DNA of 64,000 nucleotides from the NCBI GenBank assembly GCA_025084515.1, contig JAJAGP010000043.1, forward strand, positions 62,001-126,000, given 5' to 3'. Below are positions 42,521 through 53,790 of the stretch, piece by piece; within the stretch, counting starts at the first letter, position 1, and each line of letters starts with the position of its first letter. Below the pieces are notes generated by a model. That model was given only the letters and a program-made list of their open reading frames with translations, did no database searches and was not told the origin of the DNA. This DNA is from Ancistrus triradiatus. Its lineage: Eukaryota; Chordata; Actinopteri; Siluriformes; Loricariidae. Both the position numbers and the translations under genes were made by a program.

Positions 42521-43787
42521 TTTCCACTGCAGAAGAAATGAAACTGGAAGATGCCGACAGGATGTAAGCTAATTCCTAATAAAATATCTTGCAGTAACCA
42601 CAGGTACAAACAGTAGGATTTTAGAGCAGCTAATTAACCAAACTCATAATGCCTACGTTTAAAAAAGCTCTGCAGGTTTTGGGAACTAATAACAATCATT
42701 TTTAGACCCAACTACAGACCAAAATGATCCTGGCTCGCTACAGGACAAGTTGTTTTTTACAACTGGGGAGGCGTCTGTTTGTTTATGTATGATACATACA
42801 CCGAGCAGCCAATATTAAAACCACCTAATATTCTGTACTTGGTCTGCAATGTTAAGGTAGTTGGCAAAGTACCATCCATAGGTTTCCAAGTAGATCATTG
42901 ATATATACACACATACATATTTTGTCCTCCAGCAGATAGCAGTTTTGATAGCATGAAATCTTCAGTGAACAAAGGGAGGGCAGAAGTCTGGGTTAAGATA
43001 TGAAAACTGGAACTGGTGCTGAAAGAACAGCTCCTTCAAAATCTTTTCACACCTCAGCTTGCCTCTGCTGGTCAGACTTAGTGCTGTGGAGTTGGCTCAT
43101 AATGCGCACCTATGGCGCCCTTTACTAGCCGGAGACTGCACAGTCCAACCCCTTACATAATATCTGAGGATGAATGGTTCATGATTGGCTCCTGATGAAA
43201 TTAAGGTAAACTGTCTTTAAGTACTTAGTTTGTTATATGGTCATAAAACCATAAAATAATTCCATATAATCAGAATTGGTCATGGAGAAGGACTTTAATG
43301 TTTTAAGTACCGCAGGTAAAATAAGCTTTCATACTAAAAGGTGGATCATAAACTACAGTTTATATCTTTTCTTTCTAGAATAAGGTGGCTGCTGCTTTGG
43401 CCCAAGGTTTTGTCTTTCTTTTTAAGTACATACATGAGCACAATGCTGGAAGACTGACTGACTGTGTAATATACTAACAAACTTCAGCTGTGTGGAGATG
43501 AAACAGGCAGGACAAGGACAGAGTCGCAGGTGAGTTTGTTTATAACAAAACTCAAAACAAGACACATACAATGCTGCTTGAGAAAAACAAAATGTACAAA
43601 AAAGTACAAAAATACAGCCATTACTGCATAGGACAATGCAGTTCAAGCAAAACAGGTGAAAGCACCAGGTAATTAGGTGTGATATCATGCAGAGTGTGAT
43701 GGTCGGAACGCACACCAGAAAGGGTGTGAGTTTGTGTGTGAGTGAGTGTGTTTGTGTGCGCAGGCATTTAATGTATCAGAAACGTAA
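42521..43787. other. Unassigned, with a possible repeat edge at 42800
   Basis: CGAGCAGCCAATATTAAAAC followed by CACCTAATATTCTG (42800) resembles a common terminal phrase of fish Tc1 and foldback elements, without a partner. GTGTGAGTTTGTGTGTGAG at 43724 is a weak simple repeat. No genes. Confidence 0.4.
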
Positions 43788-44430
43788 GCACAGGATTGTT
43801 CCTCGATCTGGGGCCCCATGCAAGATCTCATCCCGTGGGGTCAAAATGATCATGAAAACGGTGAGCAAAAATCCCAAAACTACACGGAGGGACCTGATGA
43901 ATGACCTGCAGAGAGCTGGGACCAACATAACAAAGGTTACCATCAGTAAAACACACCGCGTTGAGAGGGACTCAGATCCTGCAGTGACAGGCGTGCCCCC
44001 CTGCTTAAGCCAGTACATGTCCAGGCCCATCTGAAATTTGCCAGAGAGCATATGGATGATCCAGAAGAAGATTGGGAGAATATCATGTGATCAGATGAAA
44101 ACAAAATAGAACATTTTGGTAAAAACTCACTCAAGAATTCTAAAAACCTCATGCTTTGGGGCTTTTTTTCTGCAAAGTGGACAGGACAACTGATCCGTGT
44201 TAAGGAAGTATTGAGTTGAACTTTTGTTATTGACCAAATACTTATTTTCCACCATAATTTACAATAAAAAATTTTTAAAATCCTACAATGTGATTTCCTG
44301 GATTTGTTTTTCTCATTTTGTCTCTCATAGTAGAAGTTTACCTATGATGAAAATTACAGACTCTCTCATCTTTCTAAGTAGGAGAACTTGCACAATTAGT
44401 GGCTGACTAAATACTTTTTTGCCCCACTCT
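43788..44430 (+). mobile_element. Tc1-like transposon, family D, both truncated and internally deleted
   Basis: Starts in the transposase linker (CCTCGATCTGGGGCCCCATG) and ends with the family D inverted repeat and GCCCCACTC. The transposase runs through KISSRGVKMIMKTVSKNPK, then RRDLMNDLQRAGTNITKVT and, in another frame, a damaged first catalytic block (ATGTGATCAGATGAAAACAA gives a stop followed by SDEN). It then jumps from the CFGAFFSAKWTGQL region straight to the 3' untranslated stretch near 44205, so the second and third catalytic blocks are missing. Confidence 0.85.
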
Positions 44431-44441
44431 ATGAACTAGTA

Positions 44442-44449
<8 letters not shown>

Positions 44450-44477
<28 letters not shown>
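44450..44477 (+). repeat. A28 homopolymer
   Basis: An uninterrupted run of 28 adenines 20 bp beyond the Tc1 end. It could be an unrelated retroelement tail, but nothing upstream is recognisable as one. Confidence 0.9.
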
Positions 44478-44480
<3 letters not shown>

Positions 44481-44886
44481 ATACTATAATGTGCACACTG
44501 GTGTATATGTTTCGTCAGACCCAACACTAGAAAATCTAGTACACTTTGTGATTTTGCTTCAGCACACTTTTGTGTATTTGCAGCTGCACTAATGATAAAC
44601 CCAAAAAGTGTTTAAAGTGTGTTAAACTGGAACAGCTGATTTTGTACTGGAACAGCCGATGCTTTTATTATAAACAAGCACAAATTCCTAACTTTAATTT
44701 GGTTAAGTGTAATTTAGCTATGCTTAAATTTGGTTTATTCTTAGCCTTAAATACACTACTGCATATGAATTTTAAGATATGATGCACATGTATTAAATTT
44801 CTAATTGTATTATTAGAATTATGGCACTTAACAATCCACACTGTTTAAGGCATTATATCCATTAATGAAGTTGTGCTGTACAGGTG
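44478..44886. other. Unassigned AT-rich sequence
   Basis: No features recognised. Confidence 0.4.
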
Positions 44887-44888
44887 CT

Positions 44889-45085
44889 CCCTGATTTACG
44901 ATGGGGATATGTTCCAACAAATCCATCATAAGGGTATCATGACCCAAGAAGTGTTTGGCAGAGCTGTCTACTCATACAAGTTTGAGTAGAGCAAATGATG
45001 AGAACCCGAGACACATTTCTGTAGTCAAAATGTGTCGAGAACTGAATTCAACAAGTTCCGAGGTGGTTGAGAACTGAGGTACCAC
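44889..45085. mobile_element. Pogo/Tigger-like MITE remnant(s)
   Basis: The left end after TA reads CAGGTGCTCCCTGATTTACG then ATGGGGATATG. The right end is GGTTGAGAACTGAGGTACCA then CTG and TA. The two ends do not match each other well, so this may be a fusion of two families; the right end matches the piece at 6883. Noncoding. Confidence 0.45.
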
Positions 45086-45605
45086 TGTATTTTAAATACA
45101 AATAAATGTGTTTATTGTTTACCAACAAACATTAGCAATGTGTAATTATATTGTGCACATAAGACATTGTAGCTTATGTGTTGTGTATCTCTTATACTGT
45201 ATAATTATCTAAGGAAAGTTTGAAAGTGTTTTACTACCCTTAACTGCACACTCAATTAGATGTAATGAAGCAATAAAGTCTTATTTTTCGAAAAAAATAA
45301 AGGATAAAATAAGCTCTTCAGAAATAACTACAAAAAGCACAAATTAGCTTTTTCCTCACTGCACTTCCTCTAAATTCACTAAATTCACATTTATATTCAA
45401 GAATCTTTGCCGAGATAACATTGTTCCCTAGTCAATGTTGCTTTTTTTCTCAGAATAAATGTGTGGCACTGACCACTAAATTCACAGCGAGTATAGCATT
45501 TATGCTAACCATGACACCAAAAGTCACAAAGATAATGAGACATGGCCTAGTTTAACCTTTATCATGTAATGCATTTTTTGCAGCTGCTTAGAGAAATCGT
45601 TACTG
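45086..45605. other. Unassigned sequence
   Basis: AT-rich spacer upstream of the Gypsy element. Nothing recognised. Confidence 0.4.
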
Positions 45606-45610
45606 CAAGC

Positions 45611-46002
45611 TGTTACAAGCCCCTCTTCCAACAATAGAGGGCGGTGTCGGTCCACGGATTGCGCAAGGGCTGACTCAGGGCGCACCTGCCGTCAGGTTTC
45701 GGCGGGTACGCACCTGCTTCTCAAGCACTAAATAGCCGCTTGTAGCAATTGCCAATGCTGCACTGTCGCCTTTCGCTACGTTTGATAGCTTTTCATCGCT
45801 TTTTTGCTGCTCGGATCTTTCTCCTTTTTCCTTCTGGGACAACGGTACAAGTTTTCCTGCAAAGGGGGCGACTTGAGTAAAGCATATACACTTGAGGTAA
45901 TTGCCAGGGTCTTTAGATAGGTAAGGGAAAGCTTATTCACGCTTTGGAGTGGTGTTTGGCCATCCGGAAGCGTCTTTCTCCGAGCAGCTTCAGCGATCGC
46001 GG
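45611..46002 (+). repeat. 5' LTR, truncated (392 bp retained)
   Basis: Aligns with the first 404 bp of the 3' LTR. Differences are many (roughly one in eight to ten positions by eye, often C/T), and a 25-bp stretch is missing near 45708 relative to the 3' copy. Homology stops after CAGCGATCGCGG; the remaining 600 bp or so of the LTR and the primer-binding site are gone. Confidence 0.88.
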
Positions 46003-46486
46003 ACGAGTGGAAGACGGCCTTCTTAACACCCACGGGGCACTATGGTATGGTATTCAATTTATTGTCATTACACATGTACAAGTACAGGGCAACGAAATTT
46101 GTTTTTAGAAGAAACAAGAATTAATGAACACATTGGGAAAGAAGGATAACTCCTTCCAGCACACAAGCGCATAGACATAACATAAACACACAAACTAGCC
46201 ACTGGTTAGGGATTGGGTATTGGAAAAAGTAACCAAGAAGCGACAAGCAGCTATCTGTGTGCGCAGTCGTTACGGCGCGCCCTGCAGACCCGTCCCACCG
46301 TCCTTGGGGAAGATAAGCTTAGAGTGGAGGCGTTTTTGGTTTTGGGTAGGGACAAAGTGTTATTTTCAGTTCACATTCTTGCGCAGATAGAGTCTGTACA
46401 AAGTTCGAGATGACATGGCAGTATACAGCGCCTACTGCCCAGAATGAAAAAAGTCAGTGGATACGGGGTAGGTAGGTACGTAGCAC
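46003..46486. other. Replacement sequence between 5' LTR and pol
   Basis: Contains TTCAATTTATTGTCATTACA, then CATGTACAAGTACAGGGCAA and CGAAATTTG (46050-46105), a phrase common to 3' tails of fish LINE/SINE elements. The rest is unassigned. No gag, primer-binding site or protease recognisable. Confidence 0.5.
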
Positions 46487-48285
46487 TATGAGTACCTGGT
46501 AATGCCTTTCGGACTCATGAAAGCCTCCACCGTCTTCCAGCGGTTCGTCAACGACGTCCTGCGTGAGGCCTTAGACCGGTACGTCTTCGTTTACCTGGAC
46601 GATATTTTGATTTTCAGTCGATCACTCCGGGAGCACGTCGGTCATGTCCACCTTTTTGTTAACCTCGAGAAGTCTGAATTCCACGCGCCATCCATCTCCT
46701 TCCTCGGCTTCATCATTTCCGAGGGAAGGTTCCGGCCAAGATTGAGGCCATGGCCAATTGGCCCTAGTCCTATTGGCCCGGTTCAACTTTACGGTCTCCT
46801 TCCAGCCAGGCTCCAAGAACACCAAGCCAGATGCTCTCTCCCAGCAGTGGGACCCACCTTTGGTGGACCCCCTGCTGGGGCCCATTCTCCCCTCTTCCCG
46901 AATTGTCGCCACCTTCACCTGGGGGCTCGACGAGACCATCGCCAAGGCCCGTCAGCGTGAGCCCGATTCAGCGGGTGGTCCTCCGGGCCGCCAATACGTC
47001 CCCACCTGTGTTCGGTCTTGCGTCATGCGTTGGGGGCACACGGGCCGATTCACTGTACATCCAGGGGGTACCTGGACGTACGAGTTCCTTTGGCGCCGGT
47101 TCTGGTGGCCCGGTATGTCCGCTGACGTCAAGCAGTTTGTCTCTGCTTGCGAGGTCTGTGTGCGCACCAAGAACTCCCAGGAACGTCCTGCTGGCTTTGT
47201 CCAGCCTCTTCCCGTACCCTCCCGGCCCTGGTCTCACATCTCGTTGGACTTCGTGTCCGGCCTGCCCCCATCTAGGGGCCATACGGTCAATTCTGACCAT
47301 TGTCAACCGGTTCTCTAAGGCCTGCAAGTTTGTCTCTCTCCCCAAGCTTCCCTCGGCCAAGGAGACAGCGGATCTGGTCCTCCACCAGGTGGTGCGTGTC
47401 CACAGGATTCCCCGCGATCTGGTCTCAGACCGTGGCCCCCAGTTTGTCAGCCGTTCTGGACATCTTTTTGCCGCCTCTTGGGTGCCACGGCCAGCTGAAC
47501 GTCGGGGTTTCACCCGGAGTCCAACGGCCAGACCGAGCGGGTCAACCAGGACCTGGCTCGCATGCTCTGCTGTCTTACTTCTAAGAACCCCTCCACCTGG
47601 TCCGATCAGTTGGGGTGGGCAGAACTGGCCCACAATACCCTCCACCATGTCCCCATTTGAGGCCCAGTTCGGTTTCGGCCCGCCTCTCTTCTCGGACCAG
47701 GAAGAGGAGGTCGAGGTGGCCATGGCCAGGCAGTTTGTGCGTCGCTGTCATCAGACCTGGCAGAAGGCCCGGGCCTCCCTCCTGCGCAATGTCGAGATTA
47801 TATGGCGGTCCGCCGACCGCAGGCGCAGGCCCGCTCCCTCCTATCGGACGGGCCAGCGTGTCTGGTTGTCCACCCGGGATCTCCCCATCAGGGGTGTCTC
47901 CGGCAAGCTGGCTCCTAAGTTTGTGGGTCCTTTCAAGGTGCTGAGCCAGATTAACCCGGTTGCGTACTGCCTGGGCCATGAAGGTGCACCCTACCTTTCA
48001 TGTTACACGCCTCAGGCCTTTCTTGTGTCAGGGCACCGCCCCAGTCGGCCTCCTGCCTTCCTCGGTTGTCGGCCAAAGCCCTCCCACCTATGCCATGCAC
48101 CAGATACTGGATTCCTGCAGGGTCCAGGGCCAGGGTCCAGGGCAGCACGCAGGGGTGGACTAGAAGGGTTACGGTCCCGAGGAATGCTCTTGGGTCCTGG
48201 CTCAGCTCATTCTCGATCACAGCCTCATTCGTCGGTTCCGCAGTGATACAGCCGCGGGTCTGGGTACGTCTGGAGCCGCCCCTGG
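46487..48285 (+). pseudogene. Gypsy pol remnant: RT, RNase H tail, integrase, chromodomain
   Basis: Reverse transcriptase begins mid-domain with YEYLVMPFGLMKASTVFQRF and holds the catalytic VYLDDILIFS (about 46589). A deletion joins the end of RT (near KIEAMANWP) to the last residues of RNase H (LARFNFTVSFQPGSKNTKPD). The integrase zinc domain keeps HTGRFTVHPG and CEVC, and the core shows SLDFVSGLPPS and VSDRGPQFV. The ESNGQTERVNQ segment with the catalytic glutamate is in another frame. The GPY/F module (KLAPKFVGPFKVL) and a chromodomain (MHQILDS, then a stop, then KGYGPEECSWV) follow. At least four frameshifts and one stop. Confidence 0.9.
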
Positions 48286-48296
48286 TGGGGGGGTAC

Positions 48297-49302
48297 TGTT
48301 ACAACCCCCTCTTCCGACAATAGAGGGTGGCGTCGGTCCATGGATCGCACCAGGGCTGACTCGGTGCGCACCTGCCATCAGGTTTCGGCAGGCACGCCCC
48401 CTCGTTTGCGAGAATCAGGTGCACTTGCTTCTCAAACATTAAATAGCCGCTTGTAGCGATTGCTGACGCTGCACTGTCGCCTTTCGCTATGTTTGATAGC
48501 TTTTCATTGCTTTCTTGCTGCTCGGATCTTTCTCCTTTTTCCTTCAGGGACGACGGTACAAGTGGGCGACTTGAGTAAAGGGTAGACGCTTGAGGTAATT
48601 GCCAGGGTCTTTAGATAGGTAAGGGAAAGCTTATTCACGCTTTGGAGTGGCGTTTGGCCATCTGGAAGCGTCTTTCTCCAAGCAGCTTCAGCGATCACGG
48701 CTCGGCCGCTCTTCTGCACTTGCGCGCATCTTCCCGGCTTTAAGCTGCAGCTTTTCTTGCGCTGCCGCCGTATTTAGGCTTTAATCTGCCTTGCCGCTCA
48801 TTTGAGCAAGCTCTTGTGTTCAATGCCTTTTCCTTCAGTCTCGTTGTGGCTCCGCTTCTTTGTTTTTGAATTCACGGTTCATGTGTTTGCCATTCTCTAC
48901 CCCCTCCACCGGATTGCTCTGACATCACCACTGCTGTGGCACGTCTGTAGCGCTTTTGCCTTTGAGCCTCCACATCCCTGGTTCAAATCCAGCCTCCCTC
49001 TCCTTTTGTCTCTCAGTTTATTCCCATTCTCTTTCGTTCATCTGCTCACGTGTGTATTCATACATACACGTAAACATTTATTCTTGTTTATTTGTGAGTG
49101 TTTATTTATATGTGCATATATATATTTGCGCATATAAAAACACTCACTTAAGTGTTATCATTAAGACACATTCATCTATCAGTGTAGTCTCCCCTTATAT
49201 CAACATTCTTTTCAGCCTCCGGTAGGGGGTGTCCGTGCTTTCCCTGCTCTTGGGTCCTCCTCCATCCCTTTTTCTGTCATCCTCTCCCCCCGTACCGCAA
49301 CA
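48297..49302 (+). repeat. 3' LTR (1006 bp)
   Basis: Starts TGTTACAACCCC directly after the polypurine tract and ends GCAACA at the target duplication. The first 404 bp match the 5' LTR; the last 600 bp are pyrimidine-rich and contain (TA)-rich and CACTCAC-type patches. The open frame at 48802-49137 is LTR sequence, not a gene. Confidence 0.85.
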
Positions 49303-49307
49303 CAAGC

Positions 49308-49602
49308 ATGACCAAAACAAAGTATCTACTTATATTTACATGTACACATACATACAAAAAACTGGTGACTTTGCCAGGTCTTTTTTATAACACTAAAGCA
49401 GTGCTGGCATGTGTTTCCCTGCATTGAATTGTGTGTGCTGAATTTTGTTTTGATTGTTAATCATCATAAGATTTCATAATTTTCTTTTCTGATCAAAGGA
49501 AACTGTTAGCTGGATGATACTAACTTGAATGTCTGCTTGATGCCATTCAGGTGTTTTTTTTAATCCATTAGCACTGCTCTGACTAGTTCGCTGTTAGTTG
49601 CA
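49308..49602. other. Unassigned spacer
   Basis: Nothing recognised. Confidence 0.4.
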
Positions 49603-49690
49603 GAATGTCACGACCTTGTCAGCATCACTGCAGTGATGAGAATAGTCCACCACCCAAATGATATCGGGTTAGTGGTATTCCTGTGGTTAT
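49603..49690. mobile_element. Foldback MITE fragment (same family as 13402)
   Basis: GCATCACTGCAGTGATGAGA then ATAGTCCACCACCCAAATGA matches the loop-proximal part of the palindromic element at 13402-13770. Both ends are missing. Confidence 0.65.
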
Positions 49691-49737
49691 CTTTTTTTAT
49701 ATTGACTACTGGATAAGTCAAGGGACTTGATAATATA

Positions 49738-50476
49738 CAGTGTAAATTCGTTATCTCGCCCATGTCTTGAAGTGGATTAAGTCCAGTATATGATAAATAA
49801 GAGCAAAGTCATTATAAGATAAGTCTGTTCATTGAGCTGTGATCTTGGTTACTCCACCGGGCAGTTATTTCCAGCCATACAAGACCAGCCACCTATCTCT
49901 TTGAATGGGGAAAGTTCTATATATCTGAAACTGAAAAAGAAATGAACATTTAAAATGCATGTTGAGAACCGCTGGTATAATCCAAGAAAGATGATATAAC
50001 TTGCATGTGTTGTTGGGTTCAAATAACACAGAAAAATACGATTTTTTTAAGGTTATTCTGGCTACTGCGCATGCGCATCACGCCACTACAAAGAGGCCAA
50101 GATTTGCCATCCCCCTCTCTGACACATTTACTAATATGCTGATAGGTTCTTTCTAATGACAGGGTGGGGCTTCTGTACTACAGTCCCATTCATATTTCTA
50201 CCAGTGACCAGCCTGCCCCTCATAGAACATCTCTGATAACAGACAAAGGCTGCACATCATCCAGCGTTGCAAGTTCAAAGTAGTAATAAAGTGCCACTTA
50301 CTGACAGTCAACTTGGCAGACAAGTGGGGTAGAATTTCATTGCTGGCAGGAGAGTTGTCATATCTTAAGCTAGAGGCGAGTCCGGCAGCTTTTCGTGGTA
50401 AAGTGCATGGAAGGTAATCCGTCCTGCCATCACAGGTGGTGAGAGAGAAGGCTGGCGAGATAATGAGGTTTCACTG
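49738..50476. mobile_element. Pogo/Tigger-like MITE (739 bp)
   Basis: The left end after TA (49736-49737) is CAGTGTAAATTCGTTATCTC; the right end is GAGATAATGAGGTTTCACTG. They are imperfect complements over about 26 bp. The right flank is TT rather than TA, probably a mutated duplication. There is no transposase. Inside, at 50066-50077, is the palindrome TGCGCATGCGCA, the NRF1 consensus. Confidence 0.65.
50066..50077. promoter_or_regulatory. NRF1-like palindrome inside a MITE
   Basis: TGCGCATGCGCA is an exact match to the NRF1 binding consensus (YGCGCATGCGCR). CpG-rich 12-mers of this kind are rare in the AT-rich surroundings. It is uncertain whether it acts as a promoter element; no TATA, exon or CpG island is apparent next to it. 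Confidence 0.4.
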
Positions 50477-50546
50477 TTTTGTTTTGAACATTATGTGATT
50501 GTGATTTTATCTTTATAAAGAGACTGATAAATAAGTACATATATAC

Positions 50547-50597
50547 CATTTGCTAAACAACAAATCTAATGGTGGCCTAAGACTTTGCACAGTACTG
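50547..50597. mobile_element. Family J MITE terminal fragment
   Basis: TTTGCTAAACAACAAATCTA then ATGGTGGCCTAAGACTTTGC and ACAGTACTG is the right inverted repeat of family J. The left end is not found. Confidence 0.75.
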
Positions 50598-51590
50598 TGT
50601 GAATGTACTGTATACAGTAAGACTGAATATATCAGATGTAACTGAGTTGTAACATTCATTACGTTATAATTTGTGATAATTTGACTTATCACCTTAGCTG
50701 AGATGCTCATCTAAACATGCTAGTTCTTTTAATTTTGTTGTAAGCGATGCTCATTCTGCAATGTTGTGAAGCTCTTTGTGCATCCGCTCTCATAGAAAAC
50801 CGTTCTCTGATGTATACAAGAAGTGATGTGCTGTTTGCCAGGTGCCTCCTTTAAAGTAAATCTCTGATGTACAAACCATCATTATCTCGTCTCTGTATCT
50901 CTGTGTAGCTGAAAGCTTTCTCCTGGCCCACATTGGAGCAGGGTGAGTTCAGAAGTGTTTTCATCATGGATCTCCGCTGGGCTACCCGCCTCCTCCACTT
51001 ACGCCAACTATCTTTAGAGTCAGTGCAAACTCAGCACTCTGCAAGCACCTTTAACAACATCAAACACAAGCCTGCAGGTTCCCGTTCAACTCGGCACAAA
51101 CAAGAAATGCATGAGCGTGAGGAGGTGGAGGAGGGAAAAAAAGGAAGAAAAGAGAGTCGGAAATGGGGAGGAAAAAACTAAGATGAAGCTTGATATTTTT
51201 AGTTAAGCAAATTGCCTTATGGGGCCTGCTAATGTCTCACCTTAAACATGAATTAAACAGTTTCATGATCCAAGACAGCATGGCCATGAGCAGACAACAT
51301 CCTGTCGCTCCTACTAGCATGTTTTTTTTGTTGTTGTTTTGTATGAGGTTTTAAATACAACACAGATTGTGAGAGCAATGGAGAATAAACTCACAGAAGT
51401 AAACACTGAGGGAAATGAATTGATTTCAGAGCAGACTTGGGAAAAGATCACTCCACCTATCCATACAGAGTATCCTGCATGCGAAAGTTTGTCATGTTTG
51501 GGTCAAGGTGAGGTAGATGGAGGCAGACAGACTATGTGATATATAGATGCACAACAGAGCGGCCTCAACAATGAATAACATGATAACTAG
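50598..51590. other. Unassigned sequence
   Basis: The open frame 50933-51181 is charged at its C-terminus (glutamate and lysine runs) but has no recognised domain. I would not call it a gene. Confidence 0.35.
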
Positions 51591-51960
51591 AAAAATAATT
51601 TCATCACAAAGACACACTGACAAAGAAAGGGCTAACATGCTAAACTAACTAACATGCTAAACTAAACCACCATGGTAACCACACAAACACAAAAAGGAAA
51701 ATCTGGGAGCTAACAGAGCTAACAAAGACAATGGTCTATCTAAGCTAAAGATGCTAACAAACACAACAGGCTGCAGACAGTCACTCTGAAGACACCATCC
51801 ATCAAAGTGACCAAGTTTCGGGGTGCCAAGAAATATGACCACACAGCCATCAAGGAAGTGACAAGACCACAAAAAGAATAGAAAGCAGGAAGCAGGAGGC
51901 CGGCTGTAATTAGCCTGCCGACCACGGGAAGAAAAAGGGATCATAAATGGAGGAGGCTAT
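51591..51960. repeat. GCTAACATGCTAA-rich low-complexity section
   Basis: Near 51630-51660 CTAACATGCTAAACTAA is directly repeated, and GCTAACAGAGCTAACAAAG and GCTAAAGATGCTAACAAAC follow at 51709-51760. The pattern suggests a degenerate simple repeat typical of fish introns. The minus-strand frames across it are chance. Confidence 0.4.
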
Positions 51961-52711
51961 GGAGGATGATATGGGCCAAAAATGATTGAAAATGGCACGT
52001 CATTTGTTATTGGCTACTGTATGTGTCATTAACATTTTCTTATAAATTGACACAGCACTAGGTACACTTGAGGCAACTTTTATAGGCATTGCCATTAGAT
52101 ATTATGACAGGTTCATAATATACAGCACACATACATGGAGTCCTTATAGATAAACAGTGGCTGTAGAATGGGTTGCACTGAACACCTCAGTGAACTTAAC
52201 ATAGTTTGCTTCTTAGTGTGTTAATTAGTTTGTTGATTAGTAGCTGTAGATGGATGTTTGAGGTCAAGCCCACTTTACACCTTTCTTTTTCTATATTTTG
52301 TGCAGGCACATAAAAGGTGATGTTAAAAGTACCATGTTAACAAAGTATAGTTTGTTAATCATTTTTGGCCTCCCAAGTGGCACGCCAGAAAATAAATGAC
52401 CTATTATTAAGAGATTGCAAGTGTATTATAACTATTTTTGGCATTTGTACCCTGGGTGTCCATAGAGCAATATTAGCAGTGATTTCTGTTTTTTGAAATA
52501 TGGCATTCCTATATAATCTGTAATATGTTAATCAAGAGTGACAGTTAATTATTTGGGTCTTTTGATATGGAATAGAATATTTAGCAGTTTGAAAAGATGC
52601 ACTACCTAGCACGTTGGTTATCGAGGAAGCCGATAACCTTGGTCTTATCAGGCAGGTAATCTTGTTTTACCCTGTTTTAAACATTGGGTTCCATTAATGA
52701 TGTGATCCTTT
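51961..52711. other. Unassigned sequence
   Basis: AT-rich, with one short hairpin (GGTTATCGAGGAAGCCGATAACC, split as two 10-base arms, 52616-52638). Nothing else. Confidence 0.4.
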
Positions 52712-52862
52712 ACATTAATGTCATTTACCAGACACTTTTATCCAGAGGGACGTACAACTGATACAATCTTATAATCCGAGCAGTTGTGGATTAAGGGCCG
52801 TCCTCAAGGACCCTGTGGCAGCTTTGGCAGGGGAGGGATTTGAACCCTGGACCTTTGTTTAT
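52712..52862 (-). repeat. tRNA-derived SINE, family R3
   Basis: TTTACCAGACACTTTTATCC, then GTGGATTAAGGGCCG and GAGGGATTTGAACCCTGG (B box complement). The tRNA A-box end is missing on the right. Confidence 0.75.
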
Positions 52863-53229
52863 CTGACTCTTTCCTAGTCAGAAATATAATTAGACATTTT
52901 ATGTGTAATTGGGGTTGGATTATGAAATGTAAATCTGTGCTTTGCACAAGTCGAATGTCTTGCACACAAAATTACACCATGGCCCTTGATGGAGTTTCAG
53001 GATCCCTGGCAATTCCTTCAAACCTAATTTAATCATCTGTGCATATTAATAATGAATGCGTCGCTTTCCTGACCCAGCATAGCAAATGATCTAGGACAGT
53101 ATTATTGACCCTTGGACAGAAACTCCAGCTTCGCCACCATCTGCTACTGAGCAAATATAATAACCAGGCTCCTCATTGTATCCCCAGGGTCCAGTGACTC
53201 TGACAGTGTCATGAAGAGGTTCAAATTGC
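52863..53229. other. Unassigned sequence
   Basis: No recognised element; ordinary composition. Confidence 0.4.
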
Positions 53230-53760
53230 ACATCATAATCATCATTAGTCACCTGCTTCTCCTCCTTATGAGCTCTAATATGTAGAATGAGCAGGAGTGT
53301 GAACCCATATGCAGCATCTAAATGTGAGCATACCTGGGTGTAGTCAATTAGGGGGTAAGAGGAGCCAATAATAAATGAGTAGGAAGCAAAGGTTAGTGTG
53401 AAAATAGCTGAATAATTACATGGGCAGACTGGAGGAAAGGATTTGCCACATCAGAGATACGGTCGTGAAGGGTTGTAATAGTGTAGTGGAACGTCATAAT
53501 CATCAGTCACTTGCTTCTCCTTCTTAGGAACTCTACTGTCCAATATGTGAACGAGATTGGTGAACCCATTTGCACTGTCTAAATGTCAGATGACTTGGAT
53601 GTTGTCAGTTATGGATCAAGAAGGGCCATTAATACAAGGGGACGAACTCAAAGGTTGTTTCTGCAACTGTGGGATAATTATAGAGACAGGCAAGCAGAGA
53701 GGAATAGATATGATATGCATTGAAATCTCAGAGATGAGGCAATATATTGTAGAGTAGTAT
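53230..53760 (+). repeat. Tandem segmental duplication, two units of about 261 bp
   Basis: Unit 1 (53230-53490) and unit 2 (53491-53760) align through ATCATAATCATC, GCTTCTCCTCCTTATGAG versus GCTTCTCCTTCTTAGGAA, GTGAACCCATATGCA versus GTGAACCCATTTGCA, TCTAAATGT and later AACTCAAAGGTT-like blocks. The units are quite diverged. No mobile-element feature. An open frame in unit 2 (66 codons) is closed in unit 1. Confidence 0.68.
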
Positions 53761-53790
53761 CCAATTAGAGGACACTAATCATTATATATT

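Larger units (their letters stand above)
45611..49302 (+). mobile_element. Gypsy (Ty3) chromodomain LTR retrotransposon, heavily deleted
   Basis: The outer ends are TGTTACAAGCCCC and CCGTACCGCAACA, flanked by a 5-bp direct repeat CAAGC (45606-45610 and 49303-49307). A guanine-rich polypurine tract (GGTGGGGGGGTAC) lies just before the 3' LTR. Order on the plus strand: truncated 5' LTR, about 480 bp of mostly foreign or unaligned sequence, reverse transcriptase remnant, RNase H tail, integrase, chromodomain, 3' LTR. Gag and protease are absent. It is a transposable element fossil and shows no envelope gene. Confidence 0.93.

Noticed and set aside
46968..47723. 251-codon minus-strand frame
   Set aside because: Antisense shadow of the GC-rich Gypsy integrase. 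Composition alone explains its length.
46831..48246. 471-codon plus-strand frame as an intact protein
   Set aside because: The frame mixes true integrase segments with out-of-frame stretches (for example 47460-47640, where the real reading is in another frame). It is the longest open frame by chance of few stops, and the gene is a frameshifted pseudogene.
48802..49225. 111- and 89-codon frames after the Gypsy pol gene, considered as an envelope-like gene
   Set aside because: They lie inside the 3' LTR, which is defined by the CAAGC duplication, and show only low-complexity hydrophobic content.
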